Below, in pieces: positions 24,780 through 35,790 of a stretch of DNA of 64,000 bases (its first letter is position 1; every line of letters starts with the position of its first letter). A program made the translations under genes and the position numbers. The notes under the pieces were generated by a model that ran no database searches, was not told the origin of the DNA, and saw only the letters and a list, made by a program, of their open reading frames with translations. Origin of the DNA: Elmis aenea (taxonomy: Eukaryota > Arthropoda > Insecta > Coleoptera > Elmidae); the NCBI GenBank assembly GCA_947652605.1, contig OX393579.1:4898001-4962000 (forward strand), in the 5' to 3' direction.

Positions 24780-26314
24780 CAGGGTGTCCCAGCCAAGACG
24801 AATTATTCGATAGCTCTGTTATTAGTAATAATATTAAAAAAAGTTAAATATAAAAGTTGTTTGTAATCATTTACTACATAATCTAAAATTATTTTCAACT
24901 ATACACAGTGTTTTGTTTTTGCGCTTTGATACCAAACATTGTTTTTTTATATGGAACACCCTGTATATTTTGCAATTTTTGGATGTAAAATTAAAATCTC
25001 TTTTAAAAATATTATAGGTTATTTATGTCTAAAATGAACCGTTTTTGAGTTATTAACGTTTTTTTGAAAATTTTGACAGATGCAGACCTTTATAAAAATA
25101 TTTATATTTATTAACATAACAACACCAGAGCAATTTACTCTGGTAATTTATTAGACAACAGTGTCATAGTGATTGTTGACTAGTTACATTTTTAAAATAA
25201 TATACAGGGTGTTCGTTATACTCGGTCCATTTCGCTAAACTTTAAACGCATGTAAGTCATTTTTTTTAAATAGAACATCCTATATATTTTTACATTTTCT
25301 TGTAGAAAATTTAATTATCTTTCAAAGTTGTTGAGCATGTTTTATGTCTAAATATAATATTTTTGAAGTTATTTCGTTTCTTATGATTATTTACGAGTAT
25401 TTTACCTAAAATATCGGTATTAGCCTTTGAAAATTCAAAACAATTTGTATGAACTGTCAACCAAAACAGTTAATCGGCAAAATTTCCACTATTATGCCAC
25501 TAAAAATCCGTATTTTTTAAGAGTTGTAGATACACAGCATAAACGGAAGCAAATAACACCAGCATGCTGTGTATCTACAGTTCTTTAAAAATATAGATTT
25601 TTACTGGCATAATAGTGGAAATTTTGCCGATAAACTGTTCTGGTTGACAGTTCATACAAATTGTTTTGAATTTTCAAAGGCTACTACCGATATTTTAGGT
25701 AAAATAATCATAAGAAACGAAATAACTTCAAAAATATTATATTTAGACATAAAACATGCTTAACAACTTTGAAAGATAATTAAATTTTCTATAAGAAAAT
25801 TTAAAAATATATGGGGTGTTCCATTTAAAAAAAATGACTTATAGACGTTTAAAGTTTAGCGAAATGGACCGAGTATAACGAACACCCTGTATGTTATTTT
25901 AAAAATGTAACTAGTCAACAATCACTATGACACTATTGTCTAATAAATTACCAGAGTAAATTGCTCTGGTTTTGTTATGTTAATAAATATAAATATTTTT
26001 ATAAAGGTCTGCATCTGTCAAAATTTTCAAAAAAACGTTAATAACTCAAAAACGGTTCATTTTAGACATAAACAACCTGTAATATTTTTAAAAGAGAATT
26101 TAATTTTACATCCAAAAATTGCAAAATATACAGGGTGTTCCATATAAAAAAACAATGTTTGGTATCAAAGCGCAAAAACAAAACACTGTGTATAGTTGAA
26201 AATAATTTTAGGTTATGAAGTAAATGATAACAAACAACTTTTATATTTACTTTTTTTAAATATTATCACTAATAACAGAGCTATCGAATAATTCGTCTTG
26301 GCTGGGACACCCTG
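24780..26314. mobile_element. Concentric palindromic foldback (1535 bp)
   Basis: Outer ends CAGGGTGTCCCAGCCAAGAC, inverted at both sides and flanked by TA (24778-24779, 26315-26316). Both arms carry, in mirror order, an inward ACCCTGTATA motif (24960 and 26132) and a second full terminus CAGGGTGTTCGTTATACTCG (25205 and its complement ending 25889). The whole 1.5 kb is therefore one long hairpin centred near 25547, with an element-within-element symmetry. No protein-coding remnant recognised. Confidence 0.85.
25205..25889. mobile_element. Inner foldback sharing the centre of the outer one (685 bp)
   Basis: Inverted ends CAGGGTGTTCGTTATACTCG with TA on each side. The flanks are mirror images (AAAATAATATA left, complement of AAAATAACATA right) because they belong to the outer palindrome. 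The centre near 25547-25563 holds TGTAGATACACAGCAT and its complement. Confidence 0.8.
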
Positions 26315-26584
26315 TATACTAGCAGAAAGTTAGCAAATATAAGTAAAATAAAACTCGATACAACTTTTAACTGAATTATTACTTTAGGAAACCTGAACAT
26401 TTGTAATATTATTTTATATTTAAATTATATTAGAAGCTCGATATTGTTGTATTAACATAAATTTAATAAGAAAGCAGCCCTTTACGATAAATTTTAAATA
26501 ATTTTAACTGCCATCGATAGGAAGAGATTTATCTTTTAAAATTTAGAAAGTTGGCACCACTGCATGTATGTATATTTTTTAATA

Positions 26585-26715
26585 TTAACACCTAAAAAAG
26601 TACTGGAGGCATGGGCAGATACATTAAGACAATACAATATGAACATAAATATAAAAACGACAAAGGCTATAGTTATAACAAAGAACCATGAGACGTTTTC
26701 AATCAAGAAAGGATG
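26585..26715 (+). pseudogene. Non-LTR retrotransposon fragment
   Basis: EAWADTLRQYNMNIN followed by TKAIVITKNHET is the post-catalytic RT segment also present at 14893. It is truncated on both sides. Confidence 0.7.
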
Positions 26716-26749
26716 TACCTAAAACTAATATTTTACGAGATATCGCGAT

Positions 26750-27100
26750 TTTATTGTATTGTATTGTATTATTTTCCAATAAATAAAAATTAAGCAAATT
26801 ACATAACGCGTTTCGACAAATATTTGTACTGCTTTGGAATTATGTTATGACAACTGCCCAGCCTAATGTCACTTATACTGTCACATTGACGCGAAATGCA
26901 TTCTTAATTATTATCCTTTATAGTTTATACAATTAGTTATGTTGTCATTCCAAGAAACAATAAAAATGATTATTAAGAATAAACTTCGCCTCAAAGTGAC
27001 ATTAGGCTGGGCAGTTGTCATAGCATAATTCCAAGGCAGTACAGATTTTTGTCAAAACGCGTTTGGTAATTTTCTAAATTTTTATTTATTGGAAAACGTA
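26750..27100. repeat. Foldback-like inverted repeat
   Basis: Arms near 26770-26915 and 26975-27100 are complementary (ATGACAACTGCCCAGCCTAA against TTAGGCTGGGCAGTTGTCAT) around a ~60-bp loop. A TTGTA microsatellite (26753-26771) adjoins the left arm. No CAGGG terminus is present. Confidence 0.8.
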
Positions 27101-27204
27101 AAATTAATTTTGATTTCATTTCTGGATACAGAATTTTTTTCCCTATAAGAAACCTATTTGCACTTTTATTCTAAAATAATTAGGGGAGATAATATACGAC
27201 TTTT

Positions 27205-27483
27205 AAAATTTTACCATTGAAATTGCTATGTTGCGTGATCCAAGTCTACACCCTGTATATTTTTTAAAGTAAATTTAAAGAGAAATCCAAAACTGTTAAA
27301 ATATACAGGGTGTTAACATTTCACAGTTTGAGTCCGTTTCCGGTTGAACCGGAAGTCGTATTGCAACCTTAATATTTTCATCGAATCCAAAAAATACCAT
27401 AACGCTCAGATACAAAATTTCATTGTTATATCCGCAATAGTATTCCAGATATTTGTCTGTTTCCATACTTTTGCGCAACCCTG
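27205..27483. mobile_element. Small CAGGGT-ended MITE plus an adjacent orphan terminus
   Basis: 27306-27483 begins CAGGGTGTTAACATTTC and ends GCGCAACCCTG, TA on both sides; inside is TTCCGGTTGAACCGGAA, a motif typical of such elements. Immediately left, TACACCCTGTATA at 27247-27260 is a solo terminus of another copy pointing the other way. Confidence 0.65.
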
Positions 27484-28104
27484 TATACAAAAAAATCCCC
27501 TCATATCTTAGACTATTTTAGAAAACGCATTTATTAACACTTCTTCGGTTGTAATAAGGCCATAAACCACATCGAAACATTTACCGTCATAACTTTAAAA
27601 CGAGGCTTTAAATAAATATAAAACTTCCGTACAGGTATATTTCGTTTAATAACGACAGTAAGGTCACATTAAAACGGTTAAATATGGCGTAATTAAGCTT
27701 CGGGCTCGGGTCGTAATTATTAAAAAGCTAAAATTCCTTAGCTTTACGTTTATATCTTAAACCGGCCGCTTTTTAACGCAATAATTAGCTTAACAAACCG
27801 GTTCGTACTTGAAACAATCCCTCTAATTATCGCTGCTTAACTTCTGTGCAATTTATTGTGGAAAATAAAATTATACACAGAATAAAAATGAACAAGAATT
27901 AGTAAGCTCCATTAAACCTGACATCGAAAATTATCAACGATCAATGAAATAGAAGTTTAACGATCTAGTGGTAACTTAATTAAATGTAATTCAAATATTC
28001 TTGCTGCAGATTTGTTAAAAAAGGTAATAGATTCTTTTAACATTAACTGTTTTATTATAAACCTCAACATAACAGTAAATGAAACAATTCATTTGTGTAT
28101 AGAG
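27484..28104. other. Unassigned tract
   Basis: No gene or repeat recognised. The last 8 bases (GTATAGAG, 28097-28104) are the left target duplication of the following hAT. Confidence 0.4.
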
Positions 28105-28356
28105 CAGCGGTGGCGAACCCCACAGCTGGCACGTAAAAAAAAATTATTTGGTACGAGGAGTTGCTTTTCTAAAAAATTTGGAAAATTAATAATTTTGTTT
28201 TAAATAACGAATTAATAACACCAAATTATATTTAGTCAAATACACTACAAGTATTTTGTTTCGAAAGTATGCGAATTTTAAACATGATTACAAGTATTTA
28301 AACGAGTTATTGCTTCTCATGCCTTCAAATATTTTCCAAATTAAATTTTTTTTATA

Positions 28357-28962
28357 GAAAATCGGACACGTCAAATTGAAATAAATCAAATTCAATTGAC
28401 TAAAGATTTAACCAAAGCTGTAGAATCAATGATAGAAGAATTTTCTTCGCGATTATCTCAATTTAAAAATTTCGAAGAAATTTCTAAATTCATAATTAAC
28501 CCAGACATAAACAAAGTTAATGATCTTGATTTGGAAATTTTTGAATGATTAAAGTTATAACATTTTGAAATGCAATTAATTGATTTTCAATCAAGTGCAA
28601 TTTGGAGGCAAAAGTTTATTGAGTTAGGGGAAAATTTAGAGATTATAGAAAGGGAACGTTTGGAGAAAAAAATAAATAATAATGCTGAAAGCAAAATTAC
28701 TAACGCCTGGCAAACGATTCGAGAAGAGTTCAAATCTTTAAAGAAATTAGCGTCGGCTATTTTATTTATATTTTCTTCCACATTTGCCCGTGAGTCGCTG
28801 TTTTCACAAATGAAATTGATAAAAACTAAATTCAGAAATACATTAAAGGATGAATCTAGTTCAGCAAGCATTTTATTAAAAGTAACGAAATACCAACCTG
28901 ATATAAAAAGCATTCAACAACAAAAATCGCATGAAAACCTCATATTTCAATTCTTATTGTAG
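28357..28962 (+). pseudogene. hAT transposase C-terminal region
   Basis: One reading frame runs from 28357 with in-frame stops near 28546 and 28558, then stays open from the ATG at 28570 to 28960. LTKDLTKAVESMIEEFSSRL lies upstream. MQLIDFQSSAIWRQKF and SLKKLASAILFIFSSTFARE then SLFSQMKLIKTKFRNTL follow: the hAT C-terminal dimerisation domain in the GTF2IRD2/SCAND3-like arrangement (LQ-x-IDLQ ... FGSTY-C-E-x-FS-x-MK). Conserved Cys positions are replaced (FSSTFARES). The BED finger and most of the RNase-H-like core are missing. Inactive. Confidence 0.82.
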
Positions 28963-29319
28963 GTACCTAGACCTACTTAATTAATGTTGTTTGAAAAGTA
29001 AACACATGTAATGTGCAATTATTATTTTTGTCTAATTATATCTTTCTATTGGTAAAATATTTAATATTTCTTTTAAATTTATTTATGTATCTTTAGTTGT
29101 TGTTTAATTACAAATTTCTATTAGTAGTCTATAAAAAATATTCATTTATACAAATATTGTAATCAGGGTTGAGCAGATTTAAATCAATTGATTTAAATCA
29201 CGATTTAAATCATGATTTAAATCAAGTGATTTAAAAATAAAATCATTGATTTAAATCAAGTGATTTTTAAACAAAAAATATCAATTTAAATCACAGATTA
29301 TATGAGTAGATACAATATA

Positions 29320-29870
29320 CTTCCTCTGTCCCGAAATAAGTGTCCTATTACTATATTTGCTGGATCTTAATTGTATTTTAAAACGTAAATTGTAATTGTT
29401 TATAACGTCAAGTAAAATATGTCAAAAGTGACATTTGTGCATAGTCAGAAAGTTTAAACACGTTAGCTCGGCTTTTGGATCGTTATTTTAAAAACATACT
29501 TCATCTTGCCATTTTAAACAATACCGGTGTAGACACATCATGAACAGTGAAGAAGTTCCTGTAGTTGCACCACAAAGAAAAAAGCCTAATCTGTCATAGA
29601 AAAGCTTCAAAGTGTGTACCATTACCTGCTATAAGTAAGTTGGTACATGAGAAATTTTAAGCATCACTCATGAATATTTCAAAAATCGCTTAAAATCTAG
29701 TGTCCTATGACTGTTTATTAAAGTTTTTTTAATTTTAAAATTTATTTTAGACCATGCACCAACTTTTATCAAGAATAAAATTTTCTGAGAAATCGATAAT
29801 ACATTTTTTGTTCCATTTGTGCAGACAAAATTTTTTACCAAATCGGACACTTATTTTGGGACAGAGGGAG
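29320..29870 (+). mobile_element. Stowaway-like Tc1/mariner MITE (551 bp)
   Basis: Left end CTTCCTCTGTCCCGAAATAA and right end complement CTCCCTCTGTCCCAAAATAA, TA on both sides (29318-29319, 29871-29872). These termini closely resemble the plant Stowaway consensus CTCCCTCCGTCCC. The interior includes a possible transposase start: MNSEEVPVVAPQRKKPNLS then stop (29540-29599). Two short minus-strand frames near the right end are not genes. Confidence 0.7.
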
Positions 29871-30029
29871 TAATATTTATAATAAAACAAAATTGTATTA
29901 CTATTAGTAATTAAATACACGAAATGGTGAATAAACCATATCAATTTGCTCTTGTAAAGTAATATTCATTGTGGAAAGGCAATAATTCAAAAAATAAATG
30001 ACAAGTTTTTGACGTTACCGAGTGAACAG

Positions 30030-30670
30030 TCAGTTTTTTCAATTTTCACGGCACTCTATTGCTTCAATACCGATTTGAAGAAAAAAAAGTCGAATATCTC
30101 GAAAAGTATGAGTTTTGGGTATAGGACATACTTAACAAAATATAAAGCTCTTTTAAAGACGAATTCGATGACATAAAAAAATACAGGGGTTCGCATTTGA
30201 AAAAATCGAGTTACGAGCTTTTGAAAATCATGGAAGTTGGCACCTATTTATAAACACTCCTGTATGTGTGATTCAAATTTTTTCATATCGGGCGAACAGA
30301 GAAATTTTTTCTGCATGTCCATACCAAATTAAAACTCTGTACTTCAAAATAACTTCAGGAGAATTTTTTAAATAAAGACTTAAAACCTTGATTAATTTAG
30401 AAAATTATTTTTTTTTTACTCCTGTAGTATTTTATATTGATGCAAAGCTAAAATTAAGGCGGTCAAAAATATTAAATAAAAAATTGGGTGTTGTATTTGA
30501 AATATAAAAGTTGCTATTAGTTCCAGAAAGGTGACTCACCCTGTATATTTGAAAATATTTTTATTGTGTTGTTTAGAAAAAACTGTATAAAATAGCATTT
30601 GATTCAACTTCATATCTTAAGCCGTTAGCCACAATCGACCGATCCCGCACTAATGACACCCTGTATATAA
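30030..30670. repeat. CAGGGT-type repeat fragments inside the hAT insert
   Basis: Sequence at 30090-30190 (ATCTCGAAAAGTATGAG ... TATAGGACATACTTAA ... AATACAGGGGTTCG) resembles 56641-56740. Solo termini CACCCTGTATA occur at 30537-30547 and 30658-30668. Probably one decayed foldback, with borders unclear. Confidence 0.5.
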
Positions 30671-31084
30671 TTAATTAAACATCACTATTTAGCACTGATT
30701 TTCTCAAAATTCTTAATCATTATATTTCATTTTTCATTTTGACCAAAATTCACCACTGAATTAAATATATTGGTTATTAAATATATTAGCACAAAACAGA
30801 AATAGCATGTGAATATGTCACTAAATTCGATAATATGGTACATTTGATTTAAATCAAAAAAATCTGATTTAAATCAAATAAATCGATTTTTTTTATTATT
30901 TTTTTAATCATGATTTTTATCCACCCTGATTGTAATATTTACTCTTCATCTCCTCACAATCAGCAATGGTTTTTTTTTTTCATTCATTGCAAAAGTTACC
31001 TGACACGCCAGCATTTCAAAATGTGAAAATTGTTAAAAATTGGCATGCGGACATACAAAGGTTCGCCCCGCTCCTGATATAGAG

Positions 31085-33186
31085 TGTCTTAGCTCTGACG
31101 AAAACGCAGATAACTTCTATTATTATCAGTGTTAGAGACTAAAGACGAAATAATTTTACAACCCCTTGCATTTTTTGGTACACATTTAATAGAGAAATAA
31201 ATTCAACATCTTTAACGTTAAAAGTATAAGCAACAAACTATTTTCAATGCCAGAATGAAACACATTTGTTTAATTCTTTAAGTAATTGGTTGCAACTTGT
31301 ATGAAGTAAATTGATTTAAGTTTCCAGCTACATTAAGCAGATTATTTAAACCGTAAAATAATCGCAATCTGCGTCCAACAAAAGAACAAGGAATTTTTTT
31401 CATCGTCTATAATAACATAAGCCATTTATGCTTATGAAAATAACGCAAAGTTCCTTGACAAATTTGTGTATATCTCAAACTCATTTTAGTTATACATTAA
31501 ATAACGTTTGAAGTTTACGTTTTGATGTAAACTTTCATCAAAAGCATTTATTTGATTAGCAAACTGGACCACCTGATGCACGAACAGAAAGTACAACAAA
31601 ACTTCACGATGTACAAACTAAAATCCAAGTTATGAGCGCAGTTATTACGATATTAGTACACTCTTACATCCCGTTTCGTATTTGAATAGATCTCAGTGCA
31701 GGCAAGCGTCTCGTTAAAGTTGAGATGTCATACAGAAAGTTTTAAAAGACATCCATTCTAGTTAGAATCATTTTAATTAATTTAAATTAAAGCCGTTAAA
31801 TATTTCAAATAGCGAGGTAGCTTCGCAGGGCATCGTTCAAGTGCTAGAGGTGAAGGAAATGTTTTAAATTCTTTTGAAATAATTGTGTCCTTACTTTAGC
31901 ATATTTATAGTTCCTTAGGGGTTCCAAAGGGTTTACTTTTAGCCTTAATTATATACTAACTTAACTTAGTGCTACAAGATGCAAATACGTTTATTTTTAA
32001 AATAACAATGTAAGCTCAGTTCTTTAAATTTACAACATCAAATTTTATTTAATTTTCCGTGAAGTCCAACAAAAAAGTCTAGAAGATATAAGTTTGTTAA
32101 TTTAAGAGGCCATCAACATGGTTCATTGGTGCCTATCCAACAGTTTATTGTCGATTTGGAATCTTTATATTGGCTGTTATTTGAAAAACGGATATTGTCA
32201 TAAACCATTGCTTATAGATATAGTTAATATTGTTATGTATCAAACCGGTTTTTTTTTTCGTGATCTACCAAACTCGGTTTTTCTAATGTCGATAAAACTC
32301 TAGCTTATTTATTTTCTTTAAGTAACTGTCAACCAATATTTTGTATAGTAGATAACCAATAAGATTCCCTACTTTTCGTATCGAAAATAAAAAGCACGAT
32401 TTAAAGTAAAATGACCGCCTATCTTTCTTGAAAAAAACTTGTTCGTTCAACTTTTAGTTAGCTAATATCCTTTGTAGCGCAGCCTTTTGTACAATAAAGG
32501 AAAGCAATTACCTTCTTCCTTGTAATTAAAAATTTTATTCGAGCTAGCGTTGCGAAAAAAAACACAACTTTATCAAAGTTTATTTTGTATCTTTGCCATC
32601 ACGTCCGGGTTATAACTCCGAAACACGTGTTTATATCGATAAACTGTTTGGTTGTTCGTGATTTAACTGTGATCGGAACGCTGAAGATAAAGCAGAACCT
32701 GATCAAACACACTCCAGAGAAAGGTTCCCTGATTTAAGCTCTCTGGGAAATGGAAAAACGTTCAAAGTTAAAACAATACACAAGAAAGGCGAGTCGAAGG
32801 CTTAAGTTGTATTATTCAAACAGTGGGAATATTGTATCCCGTGGAGGCTCATATCAGCTTAAAATAGACGTTCAACCGTTTGAAAAGAAGGCCTTTGAAT
32901 ATTATAATGTGATTTATTTCTTTGCTTTTTAAATTTACAGTCTGTTCAAGACAACTCGATAGTCTCATTTTGATTAAGTTTGACGTAACATTAAAACTGA
33001 ACACGTTATGAAAATCTTAATACAGACTCGTTTAGTTTGTTTACTTTTATAGAGCATATTCTCACAAAATTGAATGACTTTTTTATTAATTATTTTTATT
33101 TTCGGTTTGTTAAAAAATTTGAAGGTTTCAGAATCGGTTTTTTTGGCAGAGAATTAATTTTTTAAATGGAACTGTATGTAGTGTTA
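31085..33186. other. Unassigned tract
   Basis: No gene or repeat recognised. Short frames at 32118-32303 and 32750-32932 have no family resemblance. Confidence 0.35.
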
Positions 33187-33194
33187 CACGCGGT

Positions 33195-34628
33195 CAGGGC
33201 CGTCGAGAGTGTGTATAGCATTGAGGCAGCCTGCCTCAGGCGCCGCTTCACAGGGGCGCCGTAAGACTTGGAACGAGTTTATTGTTAAACTATCGTTCCT
33301 GATAAGCGTTGTGTCGGATCGCAAGCTCACAACACATTTTTTACTGTTAAAAGAGGTGAGAAATTTTAAATTTCGGTGCAAAACTTTGCGCCTTGCGTTT
33401 AAGCAACGTTTATACAAGGCGCAACGCGTATTATTTTGTTTAGAAACCGATTAAAAATATTTTTTATAGCTGTTTAAAGTTCTTACAAAATTTCCAAGGG
33501 TATACCCCTCACATCTTTAAAGTTTTTACAAGTTCTCCATGGGTCTACCCTTCACATCTTTAAAGATTTTACAAAATTTCCAAGGGTATACCCTTTACAT
33601 CTTTAAAGTTTTTACAAATTTTCCATGGGTCTACCCTTCACATCTTTAAAGTTTTTACAAAATTTCCACGGGTATACCCTTCACATCTTTAAAGTTTTTA
33701 CAAATTTTCCATGGGTCTACCCTTCACATCTTTAAAGTTTTTACAAAATTTCCAAAGGTATACCTTTCACATCTTTAAAGTTTTTACAAATTTTCCAAGG
33801 GTGTACCCTTCACATCTTTAAAGTTTTTACAAATTTTCCATGGGTCTACCCTTCACATCTTTAAAGTTTTTACAAAATTTCCACGGGTATACCTTTCACA
33901 TCTTTAAAGTTTTTACAAATTTTCCAAGGGTCTACCCTTCACATCTTTAAAGTTTTACAAAATTTCCAAAGGTATACCTTTCACATCTTTAAAGTTTTTA
34001 CAAATTTTCCAAGGGTGTACCCTTCACATCTTTAAAGTTTTTACAAATTTTCCATGGGTCTACCCTTCACATCTTTTAAGTTTTTACAAAATTTCCAAGG
34101 GTATACCCTTCACATCTTCAAAGTTTTTACAAATTTTCCATGGGTCTACCCTTCACATCTTTAAAGTTTTTACAAAATTTCCAAAGGTATACCCTTCACA
34201 TCTTTAAAGTTTTTACAAATTTTCCATGGGTCTACCCTTCACATCTTTTAAGTTTTTACAAAATTTCCAAGATATACCCTTCACATCTTTAAAGTTTTTA
34301 CAAATTTTCCAAGGGTATAAGTACCCTTCGCATCTTTAATGTATGATAAAAAAATCAAATATTTTATTATAGGCCTAATTGTTTTTAGAAGTGTTTAACA
34401 ATGTTTATGCAATGCGCAACGCGTATTATTTTGTTTATAAACCGTTTAAAAATATTTTTATAGCTGTTTAAAGTTTTTAAGTTTTTAACAGCTCTCCGAC
34501 TCTTTACCAAAGTATACCGACGCTATGGGGGCAGGAGGGTCCTGATCCCCTAACCCCCTACCATCGCCACTGAGGGGCAAAATTTTGTTGTTTGCTTCAG
34601 GGCGCGATCTAGTCTGTCGACAGCCCAG
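33195..34628. mobile_element. hAT-like element enclosing a minisatellite (1434 bp)
   Basis: Imperfect terminal repeats CAGGGCCGTCGAGAG and complement CTGGGCTGTCGACAG are flanked by an exact 8-bp duplication CACGCGGT (33187-33194, 34629-34636). Subterminal sequence is GC-rich (GGCAGCCTGCCTCAGGCGCC), unlike its surroundings. The middle is a 43-bp tandem array, itself bracketed by ~80-bp direct repeats (33405-33482 and 34399-34481, both containing CAACGCGTATTATTTTGTTT). No transposase remains. Confidence 0.8.
33476..34339. repeat. 43-bp minisatellite with two alternating variants
   Basis: About 20 copies of a 43-bp unit containing AAAGTTTTTACAAA and CCCTTCACATCTTT. Two versions mostly alternate: one with TTCCAAGGGTATACCC or a near variant, the other with TTCCATGGGTCTACCC, so parts of the array have an ~86-bp higher-order period. 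Copy 13 has lost one T and the last carries a small insertion. Confidence 0.9.
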
Positions 34629-34636
34629 CACGCGGT

Positions 34637-35394
34637 TATTTAAATAGAGAATTTGCTGACGAATTCAACACTACCAATAACTTACCTATAGATATTTGTG
34701 TTGGAGGATACTTCAGACTTAAAATATTATAAAATCTCATTAATTAAGTCCATTTTTGGCCCAAAAGCTAAAAAGCAAATTGGTTTAATAAATTCTCAAA
34801 CAAATGATTTGCTTAATAATTTCAAACATTTTTATTTTCTTGGAAACGTGGCCAAACTTGGTAGTCTTCATCAGTATTTAATTTTAAATAGCGTTACTAA
34901 TTTTTGTTGTAGTATTAAGAGGATGTCAAATTCAAAGTCGTTGTAACAATTTCTCTCTATAACGTTCCATGCAAATTTCTTTGTTTAACAGAAGTAAAGC
35001 TGGAAAATGTAAGTCCGCGTCTTTTGTTTCGAAAAACGTAACAGAAAACTTGTTCGTTTTTTGTGCAGTTTGTTTCAACAGTATCCAACATTCGCTGTTT
35101 CACGGTTTGCAATTATCTCCCTCGGGAAGTTTTCAATATATTCCCAAGCCACTACCCCCGAGTTTTACCAGTTTCAGTTTTAAAACTTGTGTACGAATAA
35201 CCAAGAGTCTCTTAGCCCATTGTTGCCACAACGACGAGTTATACATTTGTGATGTTAAAGAAAAGAAGTTACAGCGAAATGTAGCCGGCCGAAAAACTCG
35301 GCTGTCGTGAATATTTCCAAGATCGCAATAAATAGAATATCGGTTAATACTTTAATAATAAGTTTAAGAACAGGATGATTTTAGCCTCATTTCC
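34637..35394. other. Unassigned tract with an unrecognised ORF
   Basis: A 113-codon frame (34969-35310, +) is Cys- and Ser-rich, with no domain I recognise and no supported splice signals. An 82-codon frame precedes it at 34698-34946. Either could be chance or a remnant of an old element. Confidence 0.3.
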
Positions 35395-35790
35395 TTTTGT
35401 GTTATTGTGAAATATTAAATGTTTTGAATTTAATTGTGCATAAAAATACTTATGCTAACTATAACTTATATTTGTTATCTCAGTATGCATAGTTTCTCAC
35501 AGGCGTTTACGAATCGCCGTTTTTCATTACTGTAAAGTGACTTAAGCAACTTTCAAAATTATTAGTTTATAAAAACTACAGACACATGTTGATTTTGCCC
35601 GACTTGTTTTACTGAAGTGATGTTTGATAAGACAGCAATTTAAGAAAATTTATGAGTAGATTATATAATACAAGTAATTTGTACAACGTATTTCATTGTA
35701 AGTTTATTTAAGTAATTTTTCATAATCATTAATATTCATAAAATCCATAAGTAATCAGTAAATTCATCAGTACATTTTGGAATATAAGTA
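35395..35790. repeat. Family C copy without the foldback insertion
   Basis: Aligns with 1840-1916 joined directly to 2706-3080. At the junction it reads ACTTATATTTGTTATCTC. The interrupted copy reads ACTTATA[element]TATTTGTTATCTC, so this copy is the empty site. Confidence 0.75.

Larger units (their letters stand above)
29164..30928. mobile_element. hAT-like non-autonomous element inserted in the hAT (1765 bp)
   Basis: Ends CAGGGTTGAGCAGATTTAAA and the complement of CAGGGTGGATAAAAATCATG; flanked by an exact 8-bp duplication ATTGTAAT (29156-29163, 30929-30936). The subterminal regions are built of repeated GATTTAAATCA units (29180-29300 and 30845-30900). The relic at 12296-12501 continues uninterrupted across this site. 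The interior contains the Stowaway-like element at 29320-29870 and CAGGGT-type fragments. Confidence 0.85.
28105..31076 (+). mobile_element. hAT element, GTF2IRD2/ZBED-like, with nested insertions
   Basis: Ends CAGCGGTGGCGAACC (left) and the complement of CAGGAGCGGGGCGAACC (right) are flanked by GTATAGAG and ATATAGAG, an 8-bp target duplication with one mismatch, as expected for hAT. The interior has a decayed transposase C-terminus (28357-28962). A second element of 1765 bp (29164-30928) is inserted downstream of it. The relic at 12296-12501 is the same family. Confidence 0.85.

Noticed and set aside
28587..28913. 108-codon minus frame
   Set aside because: Antisense of the recognised hAT dimerisation domain.
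33476..34339. Tandem array considered as a CRISPR-like array
   Set aside because: Units are contiguous 43-bp repeats with no unique spacers, inside a transposon of an insect genome.
34969..35310. 113-codon open frame considered as the missing 5-HT1 N-terminal exon
   Set aside because: It has no N-glycosylation-rich extracellular start, no TM1-like hydrophobic end and no phase-1 splice donor; nothing matches a receptor N-terminus.
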